From: CAVQBJ01 sp963710725
GTDB taxonomy: Bacteria; Actinomycetota; Thermoleophilia; Solirubrobacterales; Solirubrobacteraceae
DNA length: 64,000 nucleotides
Reading direction: 5' to 3'
NCBI GenBank assembly: GCA_963710725.1
Contig: CAVQBJ010000006.1
Coordinates: 44,547 to 108,546 of the forward strand
Shown: piece by piece, positions 37,257 to 44,476 of the stretch
How the letters are laid out: the number at the start of each line of letters is the position of its first letter
Numbering within the stretch: the stretch's first letter is position 1
Made by a program: the position numbers and the translations under genes
Notes under the pieces: generated by a model
The model's input: only the letters and a program-made list of their open reading frames with translations
Told to the model about the DNA's origin: nothing
Databases searched by the model: none

Positions 37257-38039
37257 TCAGGCCGAGCGGATGTCGCCCGGGAGGACGGTCGGCGCGTCCG
37301 GCTCGACCGACGCGCGGAAGTCCTGGCGGTGGTCCTCGCCGAACAGCGGCAGCGGGTCACCGCACATCTCCACGAGCCGCGAGACGGTCCGCGCGCCGAT
37401 CTGCTCGGCGAGCTCGGCGGGCATCAGGTTCGTCGTGGCGACGATCGCTCGCTGCGCCTCGTAACGGGCGTTGACGATCGAGTAGAGCTGCTCGAGCACC
37501 CACTCCGTCGTCTTCTCGGCGCCGAGGTCGTCGATGTGCAGCAGATCCACCGCGGTCAGGCGATCGAGGTAGTCGAGCATCCCGGCCTCGGAATCGATCG
37601 CGCGACGAATCACGTTAAGCAGGCGCGGCAGCGAGTAGATGGCGACGGTGCGCCCGGCATCGAGCGCGGCCCGCGAGATGATCATCGCGAGCGTCGTCTT
37701 GCCGGTCCCGACGTCGCCGACGAGCCACAGCCCGCGACCCTCGTCGAGGCGCTGCTCGACGTGGCGGACATAGCGGCGCACGTCGGCCACGACGGGCTCG
37801 GGCATGTCCACGACCGGCGGCCGGTCGAACGAGGCGCCGCTGTATCGGCGTGGGATGACGGCCTCGAGGCTGCGCGCGCGAGCACGGCTGAGGCGCTGGG
37901 GGCGACAGCGACAGTCGCTCGCCGTGTTCGTCGCCTCGTCGATCATGAAGCCGCCGCCATCGCAGAGCCCGTAGGGGCAGGGGGCGGTCTCGGGGCTGAT
38001 CGGGGACGCCGGCGCGGTCACCGTCTGAGCGTACGACAC
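37257..38039 (-). CDS. DnaC/DnaI-like AAA+ ATPase (possible helicase loader)
   Basis: The start is placed at GTG 38039, because the far longer upstream extension is low-complexity; GTG 38021 is an alternative. The 260-residue protein has an N-terminal Cys cluster (CPYGLCDGGGF...CRC, about 22-48) like the zinc motif of DnaI/DnaC-type proteins, then Walker A VGDVGTGKTT, Walker B LLHIDDLGAEKTTEW, sensor 1 VATTNLMP and an Arg-finger region RTVSRLVEMC. The ATPase is of the IstB/DnaC family but no transposase is adjacent. It lies 5 kb from dnaB; the helicase-loader role is plausible but untested. Confidence 0.78.
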   Translation of the reverse strand: MSYAQTVTAPASPISPETAPCPYGLCDGGGFMIDEATNTASDCRCRPQRLSRARARSLEAVIPRRYSGASFDRPPVVDMPEPVVADVRRYVRHVEQRLDEGRGLWLVGDVGTGKTTLAMIISRAALDAGRTVAIYSLPRLLNVIRRAIDSEAGMLDYLDRLTAVDLLHIDDLGAEKTTEWVLEQLYSIVNARYEAQRAIVATTNLMPAELAEQIGARTVSRLVEMCGDPLPLFGEDHRQDFRASVEPDAPTVLPGDIRSA

Positions 38040-38223
38040 GATGCGGGCGGTGGGATGGCGTGGCCGGCGGTGTTTGCGCCATTTTGGGCGGGTGGCACCA
38101 CGAGGGGCTGGCGGCGCTTCACGCTCGTCGGGCACTGAGCGGGAGGGACTCGCCCCGGCCCGCCTCGGCGTAGGATGGCCGCGTGGGCGCCGCCCGGCGC
38201 CGCTCGTCCCCGGAGGGAGCCCA

Positions 38224-39231
38224 ATGACCGAACGCAACCGCCGCCTGGTGCTCGCCGAGCGCCCGACCGGCATCGTCGATGAGTCGATCGTGCGCCTCGA
38301 GGAGCAGGACGCGCCCGAGGCCGGTCCCGGCCAGGCGCGTGCGCGCGTGCGCTACCTGTCGATCGATCCGACGATCCGCACGTGGATGGACGACCGCGTC
38401 GGCTATCTGCCGCCGATCGGCATCGGCGAGGTGATCCGCAGCGGGGGGATCGCCGAGGTGACCGAGAGCAACTGCGACCGCTATGCGCCCGGCGATCTGG
38501 TGTTCGGGATGACGGGATGGCAGGACTGGGTGCTCGCCGACGAGGGCGTCGCGGCGATGCAGAAGCTGCCGCCCGGCGTTCCGCCGACGTCCGCGCTCAA
38601 CGTGTTCGGCATCACCGGGATGACGGCGTACTTCGGGCTCATCGATGTTGGCAAGGTCAACGAGGGCGACGTCGTCGTCGTCTCCGGCGCCGCCGGCGCC
38701 ACCGGATCGACCGTCGGCCAGATCGCCCGCATCAAGGGGGCCTCGACGGTCGTGGGCATCGCCGGCAGCGCGGAGAAGTGCGCATGGATCGTCGACGAGC
38801 TCGGGTTCGACGCGGCCATCAACTACAAGACCGACGATGTCCCGGCCGCGCTGCGAAGTGCGTGTCCGGACGGCATCGACCTGTACTTCGACAACGTCGG
38901 CGGGCCGATCCTCAATGCCTGCCTCGGCCAGCTCGCGCTGCGCGGTCGCGTCGTGCTGTGCGGGGCGATCGCCGGCTATAACGACCAGTCGAAGCTCGTC
39001 GGCCCGATCAACTACGTCAACCTCATCCCGCGCCGTGGGCGCATGGAGGGCTTCATCATCATCGACTACTTCGACCGGTTCGCAGAGGGCCAGGCCGACA
39101 TGGCCCGCTGGGTGGCCGAGGGCCGGATCAAGTCGGTCGAGCACGTCGTCGAGGGACTCGAGCAGGCGCCCGACGCGCTCAACCTCCTGTTCACCGGTGG
39201 GAACACCGGGAAGGTGATCGTCGCCGTCTGA
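38224..39231 (+). CDS. CurA-like NADP-dependent medium-chain oxidoreductase
   Basis: ATG 38224 follows the ribosome-binding site CGGAGGGAG. The 335-residue protein has RYLSIDPTIRTWMDD, GVPPTSALNVFGITGMTAYFGL, the cofactor fold VVVSGAAGATGSTVGQIAR, FDNVGGPILNACL and CGAIAGYND, all typical of the leukotriene B4 12-hydroxydehydrogenase/CurA branch that reduces alkenals, alkenones or curcumin with NADPH. It is zinc-free. It is a single gene ending convergent with csoR; the last bases form a GGGGC...GCCCC hairpin (39237-39254) with the csoR 3' end. Confidence 0.92.
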   Translation: MTERNRRLVLAERPTGIVDESIVRLEEQDAPEAGPGQARARVRYLSIDPTIRTWMDDRVGYLPPIGIGEVIRSGGIAEVTESNCDRYAPGDLVFGMTGWQDWVLADEGVAAMQKLPPGVPPTSALNVFGITGMTAYFGLIDVGKVNEGDVVVVSGAAGATGSTVGQIARIKGASTVVGIAGSAEKCAWIVDELGFDAAINYKTDDVPAALRSACPDGIDLYFDNVGGPILNACLGQLALRGRVVLCGAIAGYNDQSKLVGPINYVNLIPRRGRMEGFIIIDYFDRFAEGQADMARWVAEGRIKSVEHVVEGLEQAPDALNLLFTGGNTGKVIVAV

Positions 39232-39246
39232 CGCCTGGGGCGCTCA

Positions 39247-39543
39247 TCAGCCCCGGCGCATCAGCCGAGCGACGGCGCTCATCAGCTCGTCGGTCTTGGC
39301 GTCACGCTCGCGTGCGGTGCTCGCGCCGATGACGCACTGGTGCGCGTGGTCGTCGAGCAATCCGAGCGCGACCTTGTCGAGGGCCGCCCGCGCGGCGCTG
39401 ATCTGGGTGAGGATGTCGATGCAGTAGCGGTCGTCGTTGACCATCGCCTCGATGCCGCGGATCTGCCCCTCGATCCGCCCGAGCCGCGCGAGCAGCTCGT
39501 CCTTCGTCGCGCTGTAGCCGCGCGTCGGCGTCGTCGATGCCAT
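39247..39543 (-). CDS. csoR: CsoR-family metal-sensing repressor
   Basis: The 98-residue all-helical regulator has the Cu(I)-binding set Cys41, His66 and Cys70, with the 25 and 4 spacings of CsoR, and LLARLGRIEGQIRGIEAMV for the DNA-contacting helices. It should repress until metal binds. A perfect CsoR-type palindrome lies 19 bp upstream of its start, between it and the divergent permease gene, so it probably controls both. The ligand pattern favours Cu(I), but Ni/Co or persulfide-sensing relatives (RcnR, CstR) have similar folds. Confidence 0.92.
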   Translation of the reverse strand: MASTTPTRGYSATKDELLARLGRIEGQIRGIEAMVNDDRYCIDILTQISAARAALDKVALGLLDDHAHQCVIGASTARERDAKTDELMSAVARLMRRG

Positions 39544-39561
39544 CGTCGTTGACTATACCAC

Positions 39562-39576
39562 TACCCCCTAGGGGTA
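39562..39576. promoter_or_regulatory. CsoR-type operator between csoR and permease
   Basis: TACCCC-CTA-GGGGTA is a perfect inverted repeat of the known CsoR class (type 1 sites with C/G runs flanked by TA). It overlaps the space between a TTGACT (39549-39554) and a TATGCT (39575-39580) on the plus strand, suggesting that binding blocks the permease promoter, and lies 19 bp upstream of csoR, giving autoregulation. Confidence 0.85.
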
Positions 39577-39612
39577 TGCTACGGTCGTTGCGATGGCACC
39601 GGGGACCGGCGC

Positions 39613-40890
39613 ATGAACGGCGTGCTGACCGTGCTGTGGCACGGCCTGCGAGACGCGCTGCTCATGGCCTGGACGGTGTGGTGGGCGCTCGTCCTCGGCT
39701 TCGCGATCTCGGCCATCGTCCAGGCGTGGGTTCCCCGGGAGCGCATCGAAGGTGCGCTCAGCGCGTCAGGTCCGCGCTCGGTCGCCTGGGCGACGGGACT
39801 CGGTGCAGCCTCGTCGTCGTGCTCCTACGCCGCCATCGCGATCGGCAAGTCGCTGTTCCAGAAGGGCGCCTCGGCCGCCGGCGCGCTCGCCTTCCAGTTC
39901 GCCTCGACCAACCTGGTCTGGGAGCTCGGGCTCGTGCTCTGGGTCCTCATCGGCTGGCAGTTCACGGTCGCGGAGTACCTCGGCGGAATCGTGATGATCG
40001 TGCTCATGACCGTCCTGCTGCGGCGGTTCGTCAGCCGTCCGCTCGAGGAGACGGCGCGCGCGAACGCCCGCGCCGCCGACACCGGCCATCAGCACCACGC
40101 GGCCAGCGCGACGGTGCCGTGGCGCGAGCGCCTCACCAGCATCGAGAGCTGGTCGAGCGTGGCCCACAACTTCCGGGGCGACTGGCAGATGCTCTACAAG
40201 GAGATCGCCGTCGGCTTCCTGCTCGCCGGCTTCATCGCCCAGCTCGGGAACGGCTTCTTCGAGAGCCTGTTCCTCACGCACGCGCCGCAGCCGCTCGGCA
40301 CGATCGAGAACGTGCTCGTCGGCCCCCTCATCGCGGTGCTCAGCTTCGTGTGCTCGATCGGCAACGTGCCGCTGGCGGCCGTGCTGTGGTCGGGCGGCAT
40401 CAGCTTCGCCGGCGTGCTCGCGTTCCTGTTCGCGGACCTGATCGTGCTGCCGATCATCGCCATCTACCGCAAGTACTACGGGACGGCCTTCGCGCTGCGG
40501 ATCACCGCGCTCATGTTCGTCACCATGGCGACGGCGGCGCTGATCGTCGGCGGCCTCTTCGATCTGGCGGGCGCAATCCCGACCGGTGCGCGGCCCAGCC
40601 GGGCCGACGTCTTCGGATCGGTCCGGCTCGACTACAAGTTCGCGCTCAACCTCGTCGCCCTTGCCGTCTTCGCCGGCCTGTTCTGGCTGACGGCACGACG
40701 GGGCGCGGTCGATCCGGTGTGCGGCATGACCGTCGACCGCGCGGCCGCCGCCACCAGGGAGCTGGACGGTGCGACGTACTTCTTCTGCTCGGAGCACTGC
40801 CGCGCCGCCTTCGACGCCGAGCCCGGCCGGTACACGCGCACCGGCGACGCCTCGAGCGTGGGCGTGGCGTCGGCGGGCGCGCATCCCTGA
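39613..40890 (+). CDS. UPF0718/ArsP-type permease fused to a YHS domain
   Basis: The 425-residue protein has about eight to nine helices in two halves: the GLGAASSSCSYAAIAIGKSLF segment (ASSSCSYAA) and VCSIGNVPLAAVLWSGGISFAGV resemble the YraQ/ArsP permease repeats. The C-terminus (about 370-415) is a YHS domain, DPVCGMTVD...YFFCSEHCRAAF, which binds metal via its Cys residues. The CsoR operator upstream argues for copper or a related metal as inducer. The permease may export organometal or metal complexes delivered via the YHS domain; the substrate is not proved. A His-rich HQHHAA patch sits in the cytoplasmic loop. Confidence 0.88.
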   Translation: MNGVLTVLWHGLRDALLMAWTVWWALVLGFAISAIVQAWVPRERIEGALSASGPRSVAWATGLGAASSSCSYAAIAIGKSLFQKGASAAGALAFQFASTNLVWELGLVLWVLIGWQFTVAEYLGGIVMIVLMTVLLRRFVSRPLEETARANARAADTGHQHHAASATVPWRERLTSIESWSSVAHNFRGDWQMLYKEIAVGFLLAGFIAQLGNGFFESLFLTHAPQPLGTIENVLVGPLIAVLSFVCSIGNVPLAAVLWSGGISFAGVLAFLFADLIVLPIIAIYRKYYGTAFALRITALMFVTMATAALIVGGLFDLAGAIPTGARPSRADVFGSVRLDYKFALNLVALAVFAGLFWLTARRGAVDPVCGMTVDRAAAATRELDGATYFFCSEHCRAAFDAEPGRYTRTGDASSVGVASAGAHP

Positions 40891-40911
40891 GGGCCGGTGG
40901 TGGCGACGAAA

Positions 40912-40933
40912 CGGGGCGGCATCCGCCGCCCCG
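40912..40933. terminator. Bidirectional terminator hairpin
   Basis: CGGGGCGGC-ATCC-GCCGCCCCG is a perfect 9-bp stem with a 4-base loop, 22 bp after the permease stop and 32 bp from the convergent APC permease stop. A short C-run follows on the plus strand. It suits both converging transcripts. Confidence 0.75.
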
Positions 40934-40964
40934 CTCCCCCTGCGTCGTCGTCAGCTGGTCTCGC

Positions 40965-42515
40965 TCACTCCGGCGGAATCGGCACCGCGGCGGTCACCCC
41001 CACGCCCGTGCCCGTCCGCACCGGGGCGTAGCCGTAGTCGGGCGCCGGCGCGGCGCCCTCCTTCTCGCCGAAGGCCGCGTGAACCGACTCGTCGAGCGCG
41101 CGCTCGAGATCGGCCTCGATACCCGCCAGGGCACCGACATGGCGGCGGCTCATCACGAACAGAGATGTCCCGCCGACGATCATGTACCCGAAGAAGATGT
41201 ACGGGAAGATGTTCAGCGGCCACGCCGGGACCGGGTAGAAGCTGCCGACCAACGGGACGAGCAGGAACACGCAGGCCAGCACCGCGAGGGCGATGTTCCG
41301 GCCCGACAGCTCACCGAGCTTGCGCAGGTAGAAGGGCGCGGCGATCGTGATGAGGTAGTAGGCGGTGAGGAACCCGAGCGCCGCCAGCGTGCCGGCGTCG
41401 TTGAAGATCGTGTTCGGGCTCGTGCCGACGGCGTGCAGGATGATCGCCACCGAGAAGATGAGGGCGCCGTACACGGCGAGGGCCACGTGCGGGGTCAGGT
41501 TCGTCTCGTGCACGGCGTGCAGGCGCCGGGGCAGGAATCCATGCCGGCCCATCGGGAACATGATCCGAGCGCCGGCATTCAGGCAGGACAGCGACAGCGA
41601 GAAGAAGCTGACCATCGCACCGATGTCGAGCGGGATCCGGAAGGCCGGTACGTTGTAGGCCTCGGCCAGCGAGTTGAGCGGCACGGTCAGCGTGTTCAGC
41701 GTGAGGCCGGTCTGGCCGGCGCCGAACACCTCGACGTAGCTCATGAGCACCATGAACGTCCCGGTGATGATGAGGCTCCAGATCACCGCCCGCGGCACGT
41801 TACGCGTCGCGTTCTTCGCCTCGCCACCGAGCGTGGTCGCGCTCTCGAAGCCAACCAGGCTGAAGATGCAGATCACGACGGCCAGGCCCATCCCCTTGAG
41901 GTCAACGCCCTTGAGTGCCGTCTGCGCCGTATCCACCTTCACCCCGTGCTTGAAAAGGATGACGCCGGCGAGGGCGAGGATGCAGGCCACCGACGCCCCC
42001 TCGAACGCGAGCATGAGCAGCGAGGAGAGGCGGATGTCCTTCAGGGCGATCGTGATGCACGCCGCCCCGCTGATCGCCATGTAGACAAAGGGCGAGATGT
42101 GACCGCCTCCGAGCTGCAACACCAACTGGCCGGCGAAGATGGAGAAGCCGGCGAGCCCGACGACCGAGATGAACAGGTAGGACCAGATGAGCGCCCACCC
42201 CGACATCACGCCGGCCACCGGGCCGAGCCCGCGGTTGGTGTAGGCGTACATCGACCCCGCGGTCGCCGAGCGCTTGGCGAACTGGTTGAGCCCGCCGACC
42301 ACGAGCAGCAGCATGACCGTGCCGAACGCGTACGCGGCCCACGTTCCGTTGCCGACGTTACCGAAGACGGTCGCGATGATGAGCACGGCCGTCATGGTGG
42401 GCGAGATGACGGCCACGGACTGGGCGATCAGGGTTGGGAAGCCGAGCGCCTGTGGCCGTAGGCGCGTCGCTCTCGACGTCGTCGCAGACCCGGTCGCGGG
42501 CGTGGTGGTGCTCAT
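40965..42515 (-). CDS. APC-superfamily amino acid/polyamine permease
   Basis: The 516-residue protein has about 12 helices with the APC core at the N-terminus: VAVISPTMTAVLIIATVFG (helix 1), AKRSATAGSMYAYTNRGLGP and GWALIWSYLF. Helix 6 has FSLVGFESATTLGGEAKN, the usual FEGFE-type substrate segment. The C-terminal 60 residues are soluble and Glu/Ala-rich. Substrate may be an amino acid, amine or polyamine; nothing adjacent fixes it. A roughly 290-base leader with nested inverted repeats precedes it. Confidence 0.88.
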   Translation of the reverse strand: MSTTTPATGSATTSRATRLRPQALGFPTLIAQSVAVISPTMTAVLIIATVFGNVGNGTWAAYAFGTVMLLLVVGGLNQFAKRSATAGSMYAYTNRGLGPVAGVMSGWALIWSYLFISVVGLAGFSIFAGQLVLQLGGGHISPFVYMAISGAACITIALKDIRLSSLLMLAFEGASVACILALAGVILFKHGVKVDTAQTALKGVDLKGMGLAVVICIFSLVGFESATTLGGEAKNATRNVPRAVIWSLIITGTFMVLMSYVEVFGAGQTGLTLNTLTVPLNSLAEAYNVPAFRIPLDIGAMVSFFSLSLSCLNAGARIMFPMGRHGFLPRRLHAVHETNLTPHVALAVYGALIFSVAIILHAVGTSPNTIFNDAGTLAALGFLTAYYLITIAAPFYLRKLGELSGRNIALAVLACVFLLVPLVGSFYPVPAWPLNIFPYIFFGYMIVGGTSLFVMSRRHVGALAGIEADLERALDESVHAAFGEKEGAAPAPDYGYAPVRTGTGVGVTAAVPIPPE

Positions 42516-42806
42516 GGCTGATCGGTCCCCCTGTTAATGGTGAACGGGCTCATCGCGCTCTGACTCTCTGTCGGTATTGGACACACGGTCTGGCCCCGTG
42601 AGTGTCAGTCACCGTCCCGCAGGTGTCTTTAGTCCGCCAGTCCCATTCGCGCGGGACTCGCTGGCCATGTCCCGATCAGCCATACGGGACTGCGTCCGTA
42701 TGTGGAGACGCACAGCAGGGTGCGCCCAGCACGTCAGGCAAGGCGCGGCCAGCGCGTCAGACGAGGTGAATCGCTCCGCCCGGCGGTCCAGGCCCGCGGA
42801 TCGGCC
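42516..42806 (-). promoter_or_regulatory. Structured 5' leader of APC permease with GGGAC/GTCCC motifs
   Basis: This 291-base gap lies between the dnaB stop and the permease start. It contains three nested inverted repeats: AGTCCC(42639-42644)/GGGACT(42653-42658), GTCCCG(42669-42674)/CGGGAC(42685-42690) and CATACGG(42681-42687)/CCGTATG(42696-42702). GTCCC also occurs at 42614, and GTGTCTTTAGTCCG (42623-42636) resembles a DosR-type half-conserved box. A G-rich ribosome-binding site (ACAGGGGGACC) sits before the ATG. It may be a cis-regulatory RNA or a multi-site operator. No gene is seen here. Confidence 0.45.
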
Positions 42807-44177
42807 TCACGCCGCGGCGTAACGCTCGCCGGCGTAGTTCATGAACTTCGGGTATTCCTTCTGGAAGGTGAGCGTCACCGTCCCGACGGCGCCGTTACGG
42901 TGCTTGGAGATGATCAGGTCGGCCTCGCCGATGCGCTCGGAGTCCTGTTCGTAGTACTCCTCGCGGTAGATGAAGACGACGAGGTCGGCGTCCTGTTCGA
43001 CGTTGCCGGACTCGCGCAGGTCCGACAGCTGCGGGATCTTGGGGCTGCGCGACTCGACGGCACGGCTCAACTGGGACAAGGCGATCACCGGAACGCCGAG
43101 CTCGCGAGCGAGGATCTTCAGGCCGCGGCTCAGCTCGCCGACCGCGGTGACGCGGCTCTCGTAACGAGTCTCGGTGCGGAGCAGCTGTAGGTAGTCGACG
43201 ATGATGAGCCCGAGTCCGCCCGGCGCCTGGGAGTGCAGGCGGCGCGCCTTGGCCCGGATCTCGAGCATCCCGATGTCACTCGAGTCGTCGATCCACAACG
43301 GCGCCGCCGCGAGGCGCTGGCTCGCGGCGAGGATCTTCGGCCAGCGGTTCTCGGCCACGCGGCCCTTGCGCAGCTCCTCGCCCTTGATGCGCGCCTGTGA
43401 GGCCACGAAGCGCTGGGCGAGCTCGGCCTCGGACATCTCCAGCGAGAAGAGGGCGACGGCCTTGCCGTGCTCGATCGCGGCGTTCTCGGCGATGTTGGCC
43501 ACGAGGCTCGACTTACCCATCGCCGGACGCGCGGCGATGATGATGAGGTTGCCCGGCTGGAAGCCGCCCGTGATCTCGTCGAAGTCCTTGAAGCCCGAGG
43601 GCGTGCCGGTGAGCGAGGTGTGCTCGAGCGACAGCCGGTGCAGCTTGTCGATCTCGTCGTGGAGCACATCCTCGATCCGCCGGAAGTCCTGCTGACGGTC
43701 GTCGCGCGCGACCTCGAGCATCGCCTTCTCGGCCTGCTCGACGAGCTCGCGCGGCGCCGCGGCGTGGCCGAGCACCTGTGACTGGATCTCGTACGACGCG
43801 GTGAGCAGGCGACGCAGCAGCGCGTTCTCGCGCACGATCTGCGCATAGCGACGCGCGTGGGCCGCGGCGGGCACGAGCCCCGCGAGCTCGTCCACGGCCG
43901 ACGCGCCCCCGGCCTCGTCGAGCTTGCCCGTCTGGCGCAGGCGGTCGGTGACCGTGAGAACGTCGACCGGCTCGGAGTCGTTGTAGAGGGCGAGCATCGC
44001 CTCGTAGATGAGGCGATGACGGTCTCGGTAGAAGTCCTCCGGGCGCAGCCCCTCCTCGATGACGAGCGCGTACATCGGGCGGTCGGTGAGCAGGATGGCG
44101 CCCAGCACGGACTGCTCGGCCTCGAGATTGTGCGGCGGGGTGATGACGCCGTTGGGCGGCGGGGCGGTCGTGCTCAT
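42807..44177 (-). CDS. dnaB: Replicative DNA helicase DnaB
   Basis: The 456-residue hexameric helicase has an N-terminal domain (about 17-120, beginning HNLEAEQSVLGAILL), a linker helix and a RecA-like domain with Walker A ARPAMGKSSL, Walker B LGLIIVDYLQLL and the arginine-finger region SLRES-like LSDLRESGNVEQDAD. No intein is present, unlike many actinobacterial dnaB genes. In most bacteria it follows rplI directly; here two unrelated genes intervene (44477-46108). An SOS-like box lies 105 bp upstream. Confidence 0.97.
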   Translation of the reverse strand: MSTTAPPPNGVITPPHNLEAEQSVLGAILLTDRPMYALVIEEGLRPEDFYRDRHRLIYEAMLALYNDSEPVDVLTVTDRLRQTGKLDEAGGASAVDELAGLVPAAAHARRYAQIVRENALLRRLLTASYEIQSQVLGHAAAPRELVEQAEKAMLEVARDDRQQDFRRIEDVLHDEIDKLHRLSLEHTSLTGTPSGFKDFDEITGGFQPGNLIIIAARPAMGKSSLVANIAENAAIEHGKAVALFSLEMSEAELAQRFVASQARIKGEELRKGRVAENRWPKILAASQRLAAAPLWIDDSSDIGMLEIRAKARRLHSQAPGGLGLIIVDYLQLLRTETRYESRVTAVGELSRGLKILARELGVPVIALSQLSRAVESRSPKIPQLSDLRESGNVEQDADLVVFIYREEYYEQDSERIGEADLIISKHRNGAVGTVTLTFQKEYPKFMNYAGERYAAA

Positions 44178-44281
44178 CTCGTCTCAGTCTCCTCAGGGTG
44201 GCCCGCCGGCGCCTCCGGACAAGCCGCTCTGTCGGCCTAATTCTTCGCTCGCTCGCCCGCGAGACGGGGCGGGCGCCGGGA

Positions 44282-44297
44282 GCGAACAGATGTTCGC
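44282..44297. promoter_or_regulatory. SOS/LexA-type box upstream of dnaB
   Basis: GCGAACA-GA-TGTTCGC is a perfect 7-bp inverted repeat and matches the Gram-positive LexA consensus CGAAC-N4-GTTCG exactly. It lies in the divergent region between dnaB (start 44177, 105 bp away) and the cupredoxin gene (start 44477, 180 bp away). The rest of 44178-44476 shows GC-rich sequence and no gene. Confidence 0.7.
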
Positions 44298-44476
44298 ATC
44301 CGGCTCGGACGCCGGCGGCACCACGCGTCGGGCCGGCCCGTGGGCACGCCCCGGCAACGCCCGCGCCCGCCGAGGTCATCCGCCCTTACACGGATCATTG
44401 ACAATCGGTTAGGCTCGCGCCCGTCGCGCCCGCCGCCGCGGGGCGGACACCAACGAGTTCAAGGGGGGCCCACCGG

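Noticed and set aside
37257..38039. IS21 remnant (IstB)
   Set aside because: No istA gene, terminal inverted repeats or target duplication are visible; the Cys-rich N-terminus fits DnaC/DnaI better.
40913..40932. Possible transposon end
   Set aside because: It is a simple terminator hairpin between convergent genes with no flanking repeats.
42681..42702. mini-ykkC-type (guanidine-III/II) riboswitch
   Set aside because: The required ACGR tetraloops and conserved stems are not present in the nested repeats.
44398..44415. Sigma-70-like promoter (TTGACA and TAGGCT) before the cupredoxin gene
   Set aside because: The spacing between the two hexamers is only six bases, far below the needed 16-18.
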